Source of the DNA: RHLJ01 sp040222455
Lineage (GTDB): Bacteria; Bacteroidota; Rhodothermia; Balneolales; Balneolaceae
DNA length: 64,000 bases
Assembly: GCA_040222455.1 (NCBI GenBank)
Contig: JAVKDD010000011.1
Location: forward strand, 1-64,000
Direction of reading: 5' to 3'
The notes under the pieces were generated by a model. That model had not been told where the DNA came from. It made no database searches and saw nothing but the letters and a program-made list of their open reading frames with translations. How positions within the stretch are numbered: the first letter of the stretch is position 1; every line of letters starts with the position of its first letter. The position numbers were made by a program, and so were the translations under genes. Below, one piece after another: positions 36,013 to 44,829 of the stretch.

Positions 36013-36792
36013 TTAAAATTCGGATCTGATTGCCCAAAGATCAGGAAAAATAGAATGATCGACGGTAGTCTTTAGGTATTTTACACCATATGAACCACCT
36101 GTTCCTTTCTTTCTACCAATGGTTCGTTCTACCATTTTCACATGTCGATATCTCCATTCCTGAAGACCTTCATCAAAATCGACTAGTAATTCACAAACCA
36201 AGGCTAATTCTGGTTCTGTCTGCATCACTTTAACTAATATCTTTTGAATTTCTTCAGAAGGATTGAAAATTAAACCTACTTCATTTTCCCGCTTTGGTTT
36301 TACTATAAATCCTTTTTTTGATAGATACATTCCAAAACTTTCCCATAATGTTGATTCCTCCATTCGGGTCTTTAAAATATCAATGTGTCTAGGAATATCT
36401 TTGTGAGCCTCTATCATTAAGGGAAGTCTGAGTCCGCATAAAATTTCGACTTCTCGAAATTGTAGCGATTGAAACCCACTTGATTGTCCTAGAAACTCAC
36501 GAAAGCTATTAAATTCGAGAGGGGTCATGGTTTCCAGTATATCTACCTGAGAGACCAAGGTTTTCATAATGGTTAAAATTCTACGAAGAGTCTTTATAGA
36601 ATTCCAGGTATTTCCCGTTTCTAATTCCTTTCTAAGTTTCCTAAATTCATGAAGGATTTGTTTAAACCAAAGCTCATAGGTTTGATGAATAATGATGAAC
36701 AACATTTCATCATGTTCTTGGGGATTCGATCTAAGGTGTTGAAGCTTTACAAGCTCATCTATTTTGAGATAGTTAGTATAAGTTAGCTTCAT
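36013..36792 (-). CDS. kynA: Tryptophan 2,3-dioxygenase
   Basis: 259 residues, usual for bacterial TDO. Distal-pocket His36 in FIIIHQTYELWFKQ, the substrate-binding QSLQFREVE block, and the proximal haem ligand His217 in EWRYRHVKMVERTIG, followed by GTGGSYGVKYLK. It oxidises L-tryptophan to N-formylkynurenine in the cytoplasm using haem and O2. It precedes kynU, so the pair routes tryptophan toward anthranilate or, with an absent monooxygenase, toward NAD. Confidence 0.95.
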   Translation of the reverse strand: MKLTYTNYLKIDELVKLQHLRSNPQEHDEMLFIIIHQTYELWFKQILHEFRKLRKELETGNTWNSIKTLRRILTIMKTLVSQVDILETMTPLEFNSFREFLGQSSGFQSLQFREVEILCGLRLPLMIEAHKDIPRHIDILKTRMEESTLWESFGMYLSKKGFIVKPKRENEVGLIFNPSEEIQKILVKVMQTEPELALVCELLVDFDEGLQEWRYRHVKMVERTIGRKKGTGGSYGVKYLKTTVDHSIFPDLWAIRSEF

Positions 36793-37122
36793 ATTTGCGC
36801 ACAGTAATTATTTAATATAAGTTCAGAGAGAAATTATAGAGAGTTATTTAGTAAAATTGTAATCTATAAATTTACAGAGAAAAATTAGTAGAATTAAAAA
36901 ATGTGATTAGCTAAGTTATTTATGTAAATGAAGATATAAATTTTTCTTTTTTGAATTTTCTTTGAATTACTAAATCATAAATAAAAAGTTATTTTTTTTT
37001 AAGAAAAATACTTTCTTGATTTTTAATGTAATTCAGAATTTTATACTATACACCCGTCAACATCATGTGGATTACATAGGTTTGATACAACAATGTTTTA
37101 ATCGGCAATTAAAATTTTTTAT
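36793..37122. other. Divergent promoter region between kynA and TonB receptor gene
   Basis: 330 bp, extremely AT-rich, with several A- and T-tracts. A TTGATT (37016-37021) and TATACT (37042-37047) pair with a 20-bp spacer is a weak promoter candidate for the TonB cassette. No exact TAnnTTTG box, ORF, or structured RNA is recognised. Confidence 0.4.
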
Positions 37123-40100
37123 ATGATTGTAAAAAAGCTACTGTTTTTTTCCTTTTTTCTTATTCTTACTCAACAATCATTTGCCCAATCTGGTAAAATT
37201 GTAGGTTTTGTTACGGATACCGAAGGGGAACCTCTCCCAGGAGTTACAGTTATAATCGAAGGTACTAGTCAGGGAGCCGCTGCTACATTAGATGGCTATT
37301 ATCAAATTTTAAACATTAAGCCCGGAACCTATACTTTAAGGGCTTCCTATGTTGGGTTTGCTTCTGTATTAATCGAAAACGTAGAAGTTAGTATTAACCT
37401 TACTACAGAAGTAGATATTGTAATGGTTGAAGAGACTATAGAAGGGGAAGAAGTTGTTGTAATTGCCGAGAGACCTATAGTTCAAAAAGATGTTGCATCT
37501 AGTCAATCTAATATTAGTAGAGAAAGCTTAGATGCGCTCCCAATAGCAAGTGTTACCGATGCTGTTGCACTGCAGGCTGGTGTTCAAGGGTTGAGCGTTC
37601 GTGGTAGTGGAAGCGATGAGGTTTCTTTCAATTTGAATGGATTTGCTCTTAGATCTGAAAGAGATAATTCTCCATTTACAGGCATTAGTATTACTTCAAT
37701 AGAAAATGTTCAGGTTCAAACTGGTGGGTTTAGCGCAGAATATGGAGATTTAAGATCTGGACTTATAAACGTAACAAGCAAAGAAGGAGAAAGAGATAGA
37801 TATACTCTTGATGGCTTAGTACGTATCACTCCGCCACAATCAAAAAATGTTGGTCAATCAATTAATGACCCTAACTCCTATTGGTTGCGACCTTATTTAG
37901 ATGATGAAGTTGCTTGGACTGGAACAAATAATGGAGCTTGGGATTCTTACACTCAAAGTGAATACCCTTCGTTTCAAGGATGGAATGCTTTTGCACAATC
38001 CACGTTAGCAGATAATGATCCTAATAATGATCTAACTCCAGAAGCTGCACAACAGGCATTTTTATGGCAACATAGGAAAGACTTTGCAATTCAGGATCCA
38101 GATTATGAGATCGATCTTACTTTTGGTGGACCAGTACCATATATAAGTGATAAGTTTGGAGACCTTCGTTTTTCAACATCTTTCAGAGAAACGCAAACCA
38201 TGTATTTGGTGCCTTTATCAAGAGATAGCTACAAGCAAACTACTTTTCAAAGTAAAGTAACTAGTAATGTAGCATCAGGAATGAAACTTTCTTTTGATGG
38301 ACTTTACAGTAGGGAAGTAGGGACTTCTGCAAGTCAAGTTGGTAATCCTGGTTTCTTTGTTTCTCCTTCTGGAATAGCAGGAAGTATGGATCAGGTAAGT
38401 TTCATTGAATCAAGAATTTATTCTTCTGACTATTGGGCTCCAACTGAACAAACTACCTTTAATTTAGGTGCTCAATTCACTCATTCTGTTTCAAATAATA
38501 CGTTCTATGAAGTAAAACTGAATAACTACATTGCTAAAAACAGTACCAACCCAAGTGCATTGAGAGATACGTCAGGTGTAGTCACTTTTGGAGGAGTTAG
38601 TTTTGATGAGGGTCCATTCGGTTTCTTTGATGAAACTTCTTTTGGACTTGCTTCAGGTATGAGAATGGGAGTTGGAATGAGCACCGCTAGAGATAGCAGT
38701 GAGGTTTCAGTGATTAGTGGTAGCTTTAAAATTACAAGTCAAATAGATCGAGTAAATGAAGTAAAAGCAGGGTTTGAATTTATCAGAACTAATAGTCGTG
38801 TTAATTACGGCTCATTTGATAAAGTATTACCATCAGGGAGAACACGTTCAGTATGGAATACAACTCCAATTAGAATGGCTGCCTTTGTTCAGGATAAACT
38901 AGAATTTAATGGTATGATTGCTAATGTAGGTTTAAGACTTACTTATTCTGATCCAAATATTAGTTGGTATGATTATAATGAATTTACCGATTTATTTAGT
39001 TCAGGTAATGCTTCTGCACTTGATACTGCGGCTACATCAGATGTGAAACCTCAGATTGTGTTACAACCTAGACTTGGAGTTTCTTTCCCGATTACAGAAC
39101 AGAGCAAGTTTTTCTTTAACTATGGTCATCAGGTTCAATTACCGGATCCGGAAAATCTATACCTAGTAAGAATAGAACCTTTTACAAACACAGTAGTTCG
39201 AGTAGCTTCTCCGGAAAACAAAATACCTAAAACCGTGAGTTATGAACTTGGTTATGAGCATAATATTCTCACTAATTACCTAGTTCGAGTAAGCGGTTAC
39301 TATAAAGATCTTTCAAATCAGCCTATTCAGGTAGAATATATCAGCAGAGATAACAGTAGTTATTCAGTTAGTCGGGCTTTTTCTTATGAAGATATTAGAG
39401 GGGCTGAATTTACTCTCCGTAAACAAAGAGGGCGAGTTTTCTGGGGTGAAATTAACTATACCTATAGTATTGCCTCAAGAGGATTTTTTGGCACTTTAGA
39501 GAATTATGAGAATCCTGTTGACCAACGTAATTATGAGAGAGGTACAAGCGATAATGATATTTTTAGACCTGTACCTCAACCTTTTGCCAGACTTCAACTC
39601 TACTTCCAATCACCAATAGATTTTGGACCTGAAGTACTTGGTGGTAAGCCTTTGGCAAATTGGCAAATTGTTCCACTTATTACATGGCAAGCAGGAGCAA
39701 GAATTACCTATACTGGTGGTGGCTCAATTCCAGGGATAGTTGATAATCTTCAACTAAGAGATTTTTGGGGATCAAGCTTAAGACTTACAAAAGATGTAAA
39801 TCTGAATACTGGAAGTTCTATTAAGTTTTTTGCTGATATATCAAATTTATTCAATAGAAGGAATTTTAATCCGTACAATTCAGGAGCAGTTACTGGAACT
39901 GATTTCTTAGATTACATGGCTTCTCTACATCTACCTAAAGATAAACTCGAAGAAATTAGCCTTGCAAATCAAAGGATATCAGGAAATGATAGACCAGGTG
40001 ACTATCGCCCATCTGATGTAACCTATGTTCCAATAGAGTTTTCACAAACCTTACCTACACAGGGTAATACAAGAGCGCTATACTACAATGCAACGGATGA

Positions 40101-40260
40101 AAAATACTATCAATGGAATGGTAGCTCTTTTGTGGATGCAGATAAAGGTTTTGTTGATAAAGTGTTGGATGAAAAGGCATACATAAACATGCCAGATCAA
40201 AGATACTTCAACTTTTTAGACCCAAGAACTATAAGATTAGGTGTGAGATTTTCATTCTAA
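37123..40260 (+). CDS. Large TonB-dependent receptor with CarboxypepD-regulatory-like domain
   Basis: 1045 residues. Signal peptide (to QQSFAQ), a regulatory Ig-like domain (~22-110, GKIVGFVTDTEGEPLPGVTV), a plug (~125-235, ending VQVQTGGFSAEYGDLRSGLI) and a long barrel closing with RTIRLGVRFSF. Size and layout are SusC-like, but no SusD lipoprotein follows. Instead come an Fn3-type secreted protein, a PorV-like barrel, an IPT/TIG lipoprotein and a T9SS-sorted propeller, all within tight spacing. It probably imports a surface-captured ligand; the substrate is unknown. Confidence 0.9.
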   Translation: MIVKKLLFFSFFLILTQQSFAQSGKIVGFVTDTEGEPLPGVTVIIEGTSQGAAATLDGYYQILNIKPGTYTLRASYVGFASVLIENVEVSINLTTEVDIVMVEETIEGEEVVVIAERPIVQKDVASSQSNISRESLDALPIASVTDAVALQAGVQGLSVRGSGSDEVSFNLNGFALRSERDNSPFTGISITSIENVQVQTGGFSAEYGDLRSGLINVTSKEGERDRYTLDGLVRITPPQSKNVGQSINDPNSYWLRPYLDDEVAWTGTNNGAWDSYTQSEYPSFQGWNAFAQSTLADNDPNNDLTPEAAQQAFLWQHRKDFAIQDPDYEIDLTFGGPVPYISDKFGDLRFSTSFRETQTMYLVPLSRDSYKQTTFQSKVTSNVASGMKLSFDGLYSREVGTSASQVGNPGFFVSPSGIAGSMDQVSFIESRIYSSDYWAPTEQTTFNLGAQFTHSVSNNTFYEVKLNNYIAKNSTNPSALRDTSGVVTFGGVSFDEGPFGFFDETSFGLASGMRMGVGMSTARDSSEVSVISGSFKITSQIDRVNEVKAGFEFIRTNSRVNYGSFDKVLPSGRTRSVWNTTPIRMAAFVQDKLEFNGMIANVGLRLTYSDPNISWYDYNEFTDLFSSGNASALDTAATSDVKPQIVLQPRLGVSFPITEQSKFFFNYGHQVQLPDPENLYLVRIEPFTNTVVRVASPENKIPKTVSYELGYEHNILTNYLVRVSGYYKDLSNQPIQVEYISRDNSSYSVSRAFSYEDIRGAEFTLRKQRGRVFWGEINYTYSIASRGFFGTLENYENPVDQRNYERGTSDNDIFRPVPQPFARLQLYFQSPIDFGPEVLGGKPLANWQIVPLITWQAGARITYTGGGSIPGIVDNLQLRDFWGSSLRLTKDVNLNTGSSIKFFADISNLFNRRNFNPYNSGAVTGTDFLDYMASLHLPKDKLEEISLANQRISGNDRPGDYRPSDVTYVPIEFSQTLPTQGNTRALYYNATDEKYYQWNGSSFVDADKGFVDKVLDEKAYINMPDQRYFNFLDPRTIRLGVRFSF

Positions 40261-40276
40261 AGGATGATTAAATAAT

Positions 40277-42463
40277 ATGATAAATATATATTCAAAAAAA
40301 TTTGGTGTTGTTCTAGTTCTTCTTCTATTTCTTTTTTCGAATAAAGTAGAAGCACAAATAGAATACAGATGGTTGTCAGCTGGTTCATTTCATAATTTCT
40401 ATTCAAGTATAGGTTCAGAAATTGAAGAAGGTTTTATTAATGAACAACAAGGTGGGTGGCAATGGCCGGCAATTTACAGAGGTCAAGATGCACAAGCTAT
40501 GAAAGCATTATGGCTTGGAGCGGTTAATTTTACAGACGACCAACAAACCTGGGATTTCAGAGTAGTTCATGCAGGACCAAGAGTAACTGGGCTAGGTGAG
40601 TTTTATCCAGTTTCAATGGAAACTATTAATAAGTTTGATCCTCCTGAAGTAACTGTAGATGGATTAGTTTCATTTAGTAAAGACGTTGCTAATGATGCTG
40701 TAGATCCTAGCATGAAGGCAGATAGAAAAATAGTTGCCGTAACTAATACTTTGTTAGGGATTACTGTTCAAAGAACGGCAATGCAATTCAGCCAGCAGTA
40801 TCATGATAATTACCATATTATTGAATATATATTTACAAATACAGGAAATGTAGATGACGATCCTGAAATAGAATTCCCTAATAGAACAGTAGAAGGTTTT
40901 GTACCTTATTTCTTAAATAGAATGGCACCTGTAAAAGCTTCCAGACACACGATTGGAAATGGTACGGGATGGGGATTAAATACAATGAACGATCGAAGAG
41001 GTGATGGTTTAAGACCCGAAGAAACGGAAGATTTTAGAGCTCAATTCGCTTGGCATGGTTACTTTCCTCCGTTTGCTGGTCAAAACTATGATAACATAGG
41101 TGCTCCAATTTATGAGCCAGCTGCGGCAACAATTTCAGGGGGTTATCTATCTGAAAGTGATACAACTGGTCGACTTGAGGCCTATCATTTCGTAGGTACG
41201 GTTACTTTACATGCTGATGCTTCTGCATCCGATAATACCGACGACCCAAACCAACCATTTACTATGTCAGAAGAGCATAATGATGATCCATTATATGCAA
41301 ATAACAGTGCCTTCAATGCAAATAAAATGGCTGCCGAATATAATATGATAACAAAGGGGAGAGTTTCTCCACGCCATGCTTATATTGTAGAGCCATCAGG
41401 ATATAATGGATTTATTAGACCTCCGGCAAGTCAAGATCCAAGCCTTGGTGATGGTGGAGGTTATGCCTATAACTACGGTTATGGACCGTATACTTTAGCA
41501 CCAGGTGAAAGTGTTCGAATTGTAATAGCTGAAGCTTCAGCAGGTATTTCAAGAGACATAGCAACAGGGATCGGGAAACAGTTTAAAGAAATTGTACTAG
41601 CTGGTGGAGATGAATACCAAGACATTACGTACGATGTAAATGGTGAATCATTGAGTATGACTAAGAATGAATGGGTATTTACTAGCCGAGATTCTCTATT
41701 TCAAACGTTTGAGCGCGCAATTGCCAATTTTGAATCTGATTATAGTATTCCAGAAGCACCATTACCTCCTAGCTTTTTTTCAGTGACTTCAGCCGGAGAT
41801 GGAATTAATCTAGAATGGCAGTTTGATGGTAATGAAGGTGATATTCAAGGATTTAGAGTTTATAGAGCTGCAGGTCGTGTTGATAGTACGTATCGATTAG
41901 TAGCTGAAGTGCCTACATCGGAGCGATTTTTTAGTGATGGAGAGGCTGGTAGAATTGAAAACCCAAATCTTTATCAATTGGATTTACCAATACGAGGAAG
42001 GGACTATTACTATTATATAGTAAGTGTTGGTAATCAAAATAGTGATGGTACCGGATTAACACCTACAGGTTCTAATCTCATCAGTAACAGATATTATTCT
42101 CAATCTTATGATCCTGCAAGATTATTACGAGCAGCAGGTGAAGCGATGGAAGAAATCAGAGTAGTTCCAAACCCATATAATCCAAATATTGATCAGAATC
42201 TACTGTTGGATCAGGAAGGACGAGACCGGATTGCTTTTTATGAAATTCCAGGAGTTTGTACGATTCAAATTTATACAGAAATAGGAGAACTCATTAAAAC
42301 CATTGAACATGATAATGGTAGTGGTGATGAATTTTGGGATTTAAGAACAGATTACAGACAAAGAGTTGTTAGTGGTATTTATATAGCAAGAATTATAAAT
42401 AAAGACCCAAATGATGATGATTTTGGACGCGTAGCAATAAGAAAAATTGTAATTATATTATAG
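40277..42463 (+). CDS. Secreted Fn3-domain protein of the TonB/PorV cassette
   Basis: 728 residues with a signal peptide (to KVEAQ). The large N-terminal part (~25-480) has no domain I can name. A fibronectin type III-like domain occupies ~490-600 (PPSFFSVTSAGDGINLEWQF, IQGFRVYRAAG), followed by a FlgD/sorting-like segment: VVPNPYNPN, then IYTEIGELIKTIEHDN and VSGIYIARI. That tail is a divergent relative of the T9SS sorting domain, so surface export is plausible but less certain than for the clear cases. It lies 16 bp after the TonB gene and 8 bp before the PorV-like gene. Confidence 0.75.
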   Translation: MINIYSKKFGVVLVLLLFLFSNKVEAQIEYRWLSAGSFHNFYSSIGSEIEEGFINEQQGGWQWPAIYRGQDAQAMKALWLGAVNFTDDQQTWDFRVVHAGPRVTGLGEFYPVSMETINKFDPPEVTVDGLVSFSKDVANDAVDPSMKADRKIVAVTNTLLGITVQRTAMQFSQQYHDNYHIIEYIFTNTGNVDDDPEIEFPNRTVEGFVPYFLNRMAPVKASRHTIGNGTGWGLNTMNDRRGDGLRPEETEDFRAQFAWHGYFPPFAGQNYDNIGAPIYEPAAATISGGYLSESDTTGRLEAYHFVGTVTLHADASASDNTDDPNQPFTMSEEHNDDPLYANNSAFNANKMAAEYNMITKGRVSPRHAYIVEPSGYNGFIRPPASQDPSLGDGGGYAYNYGYGPYTLAPGESVRIVIAEASAGISRDIATGIGKQFKEIVLAGGDEYQDITYDVNGESLSMTKNEWVFTSRDSLFQTFERAIANFESDYSIPEAPLPPSFFSVTSAGDGINLEWQFDGNEGDIQGFRVYRAAGRVDSTYRLVAEVPTSERFFSDGEAGRIENPNLYQLDLPIRGRDYYYYIVSVGNQNSDGTGLTPTGSNLISNRYYSQSYDPARLLRAAGEAMEEIRVVPNPYNPNIDQNLLLDQEGRDRIAFYEIPGVCTIQIYTEIGELIKTIEHDNGSGDEFWDLRTDYRQRVVSGIYIARIINKDPNDDDFGRVAIRKIVIIL

Positions 42464-42471
42464 GCGAAACA

Positions 42472-43473
42472 GTGAGAATAAGTAAATTAATTTTATTTGG
42501 TCTGGCCTTACTTCTTACATCCACTCAGGTGTATGGTCAAAAGAAGAGGGCGCAAACAAGCATGAAGTTCTTGAGTGTTTCTCCTTCTGCAAGAGCTTCA
42601 GCACTTTCAGATGCTGTGACTTCAGTAGAAATGGGAGCCTATAGTGCATTCTATAATCCAGCTACAATGATTAATATTGATTCTAAATTTTCAGCCTCAG
42701 TAGGAGCAGTTCAATGGATCACTGATATTAATCATAACTCAGCATCATTTATTTTCCGACCATCAGAAGGTAGATTTGGTGTCTTTGGAGTCAATGTAAT
42801 ATCCGTGGATTATGGCGACATTCAAGCAACAGTTTTTGACGGTACCGATAGTAGGGGGTATCGAGAGAATGGATTTATTAACCCTGTAGCAATGGTATTT
42901 GGGGTTTCTTACGCAAATGCAATTACAGATCAGTTTTCTGTAGGAGCTAATTTTAGATATGCTAAACAAGACTTTGGTTCAGTTGCTACTGGATTTGATG
43001 GAACTGGCGGGTTAACAAGTGAGTCTTATTCTGCCACAACAGGAGTGCTAGATTTTGGAGTTTTATATAAAACAGGCTTCGAAAGTTTAAATTTTGCGAT
43101 GGCACTAAGAAATTTTTCACCTGAAGTTACCTACGATGAAGAAAGCTCTGAACTACCGCTTACTTTTAAAATCGGTATTTCAATGGATGTTCTAGATTTA
43201 ACCGACTTGGATGACCATTCTTTACTAGTTAGTATAGATGCTAATCGACCTCGAGATTATGATGAACAACTTCTTTTTGGAGTAGAATATTCCTTTATCA
43301 ACCGTTTTATAGTTAGAGGTGGATACGGATTTCCTAAAGATGAAGAGGCTTTAGCTTTTGGTTTTGGTATCAAGCAACCGTTAGCAGGAATCGATTTAGG
43401 AGTTGATTATTCATACACCCAGTTTGGTGTATTTGGCGAAGTCAATAGAATAAGCGTTCAACTGGGATTTTAA
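42472..43473 (+). CDS. PorV/PorQ-family outer-membrane beta-barrel protein
   Basis: 333 residues with a GTG start; signal peptide to QVYGQ. The family start is clear: MKFLSVSPSARASALSDAVT, then GAYSAFYNPATM, followed by alternating strands typical of a FadL-like 14-strand barrel and a terminal RISVQLGF. PorV in known T9SS binds the sorting domain of cargo and hands it to the sortase complex. A PorV paralog inside a TonB cassette with a T9SS cargo gene suggests a dedicated partner. The stop is directly followed by the next ATG. Confidence 0.85.
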   Translation: MRISKLILFGLALLLTSTQVYGQKKRAQTSMKFLSVSPSARASALSDAVTSVEMGAYSAFYNPATMINIDSKFSASVGAVQWITDINHNSASFIFRPSEGRFGVFGVNVISVDYGDIQATVFDGTDSRGYRENGFINPVAMVFGVSYANAITDQFSVGANFRYAKQDFGSVATGFDGTGGLTSESYSATTGVLDFGVLYKTGFESLNFAMALRNFSPEVTYDEESSELPLTFKIGISMDVLDLTDLDDHSLLVSIDANRPRDYDEQLLFGVEYSFINRFIVRGGYGFPKDEEALAFGFGIKQPLAGIDLGVDYSYTQFGVFGEVNRISVQLGF

Positions 43474-44772
43474 ATGTTTATGAAAGCAATGAAAGTTAAA
43501 AATAATTTCTTACCTGTTTTATTTGTAGTAGCAACCTTGCTATTCACAAGTTGTAAAGATGGTAATAGTATTTACAATCCAGATTATGAACCTTCCAGAC
43601 CTGCTCCCGAAATAACTAATATTTCTCCAGAAGTTGGATATTTAGCTGGTGTTGATTCTGTAATTGTAACAGGAACTAACTTTGCTACCGACCCAGATAG
43701 CCTTATAATTGATTTTGGTGGCTCTGCTGGAATTATAAAAGAAGCCACAAAAACCAGATTAGTAGTAAGACCTGGTACAAATTTTGGTGATGATCTCAGT
43801 GTTCGTGTTGCCGTTAGGGGAGCTGATTTTTTTAGTAATTCTTATCCGTATGATTTAGCTCAACCATTTGGTATTTATCCCGGTCTTACGTCGACAGATT
43901 CACCCTCTACACCAGTTGCGGTAGACGATCAAAATAATGTGTATGCAATTATTACCTCTAATGGTGTAATCAGATACACAAAAATTGCTCCAGATGGTAC
44001 CAAAGAAATTGATCAGGTTAAATACCCTGGCGAACCTCGACCAGATGTGGAAGATACTCGCCCTTACCCTTCAGATAGTACGATGAGATTTACAGCTTAT
44101 TCAGATATTGAAGTTGGACCTGGTGGAACTCTGTTATTGGCTCAGCAAAATATTCGTGCAATTTTTCAAAAAACGTTTGGTAATGGATTACGTGAAGGTG
44201 TTTGGACGGCTTCAGGTGCTACTGCATTAAAAATTCGTGATATGATTTATGATAATAACGGCTATTTATGGGTTGTTGGTTTCGATAGTGATGAAATTCA
44301 TCGTTTTACTGTTGCAGATAGGTCGGAGACCAGGTTTCCATTTGAAGGAGATTTTTCTTCCGTTGCATTTAAAAGCGATGGCAATGAATTATATGTGGGT
44401 GGGTTGATAGATGGAAAGCAAAGTGTTTGGAAATTTACGATCGATGCTAGTGGAAATATAGGTACAGGTGAACTCTATTTCGACTTTTCAGAATATTACA
44501 ATGGAACAGTCTCATCAATGATATTTGCATCGAATGGAGAATTACTGATTACTACAGGTACTCAGGCATCAGATATAACTAAACCAAGTATTGTAAGAGT
44601 ATTTCCAAATGGAACTCATCAAGAATTATATGAAGGTATGATTAAGCCAGGAGCTTATAGTATAACTTGGCGTGATGATAATTTTGCAGTTGTAGCCATT
44701 CAGGGCGACGAAACAAGCATTAATTTTCTGGATATGTACGATCGTTCTAGATCTGGCGTATTCGGATTTTAA
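43474..44772 (+). CDS. IPT/TIG-domain lipoprotein with beta-propeller-like repeats
   Basis: 432 residues; lipobox LLFTSC with Cys27 (starts at codon 3 or 6 are also possible). An IPT/TIG immunoglobulin fold (~45-130, PEITNISPEVGYLAGVDSVI, VTGTNFA) is followed by repeats of NHL/SMP-30-like propeller type, e.g. DMIYDNNGYLWVVGFDSDEI and SSVAFKSDGNELYVGG. TIG plus propeller lipoproteins of Bacteroidota commonly sit on the cell surface beside TonB receptors and bind glycans; binding is inferred, and no ligand residues can be named. Confidence 0.78.
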   Translation: MFMKAMKVKNNFLPVLFVVATLLFTSCKDGNSIYNPDYEPSRPAPEITNISPEVGYLAGVDSVIVTGTNFATDPDSLIIDFGGSAGIIKEATKTRLVVRPGTNFGDDLSVRVAVRGADFFSNSYPYDLAQPFGIYPGLTSTDSPSTPVAVDDQNNVYAIITSNGVIRYTKIAPDGTKEIDQVKYPGEPRPDVEDTRPYPSDSTMRFTAYSDIEVGPGGTLLLAQQNIRAIFQKTFGNGLREGVWTASGATALKIRDMIYDNNGYLWVVGFDSDEIHRFTVADRSETRFPFEGDFSSVAFKSDGNELYVGGLIDGKQSVWKFTIDASGNIGTGELYFDFSEYYNGTVSSMIFASNGELLITTGTQASDITKPSIVRVFPNGTHQELYEGMIKPGAYSITWRDDNFAVVAIQGDETSINFLDMYDRSRSGVFGF

Positions 44773-44817
44773 CAATAACAATAAATAACTATAATCTATA
44801 TGTCTATACAGATACAA

Positions 44818-44823
44818 AAGGAG
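44818..44823 (+). promoter_or_regulatory. Shine-Dalgarno site fixing the start of the T9SS propeller gene
   Basis: AAGGAG lies six bases before the ATG at 44830. This favours that start over the in-frame ATG at 44800, which has no such site and would put ten polar residues before the signal peptide. Confidence 0.65.
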
Positions 44824-44829
44824 ATTACT

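Noticed and set aside
40277..42463. SusD-like partner of the large TonB receptor
   Set aside because: It has no lipobox and no TPR-type helical signature; instead it shows an Fn3 domain and a FlgD/sorting-like tail.
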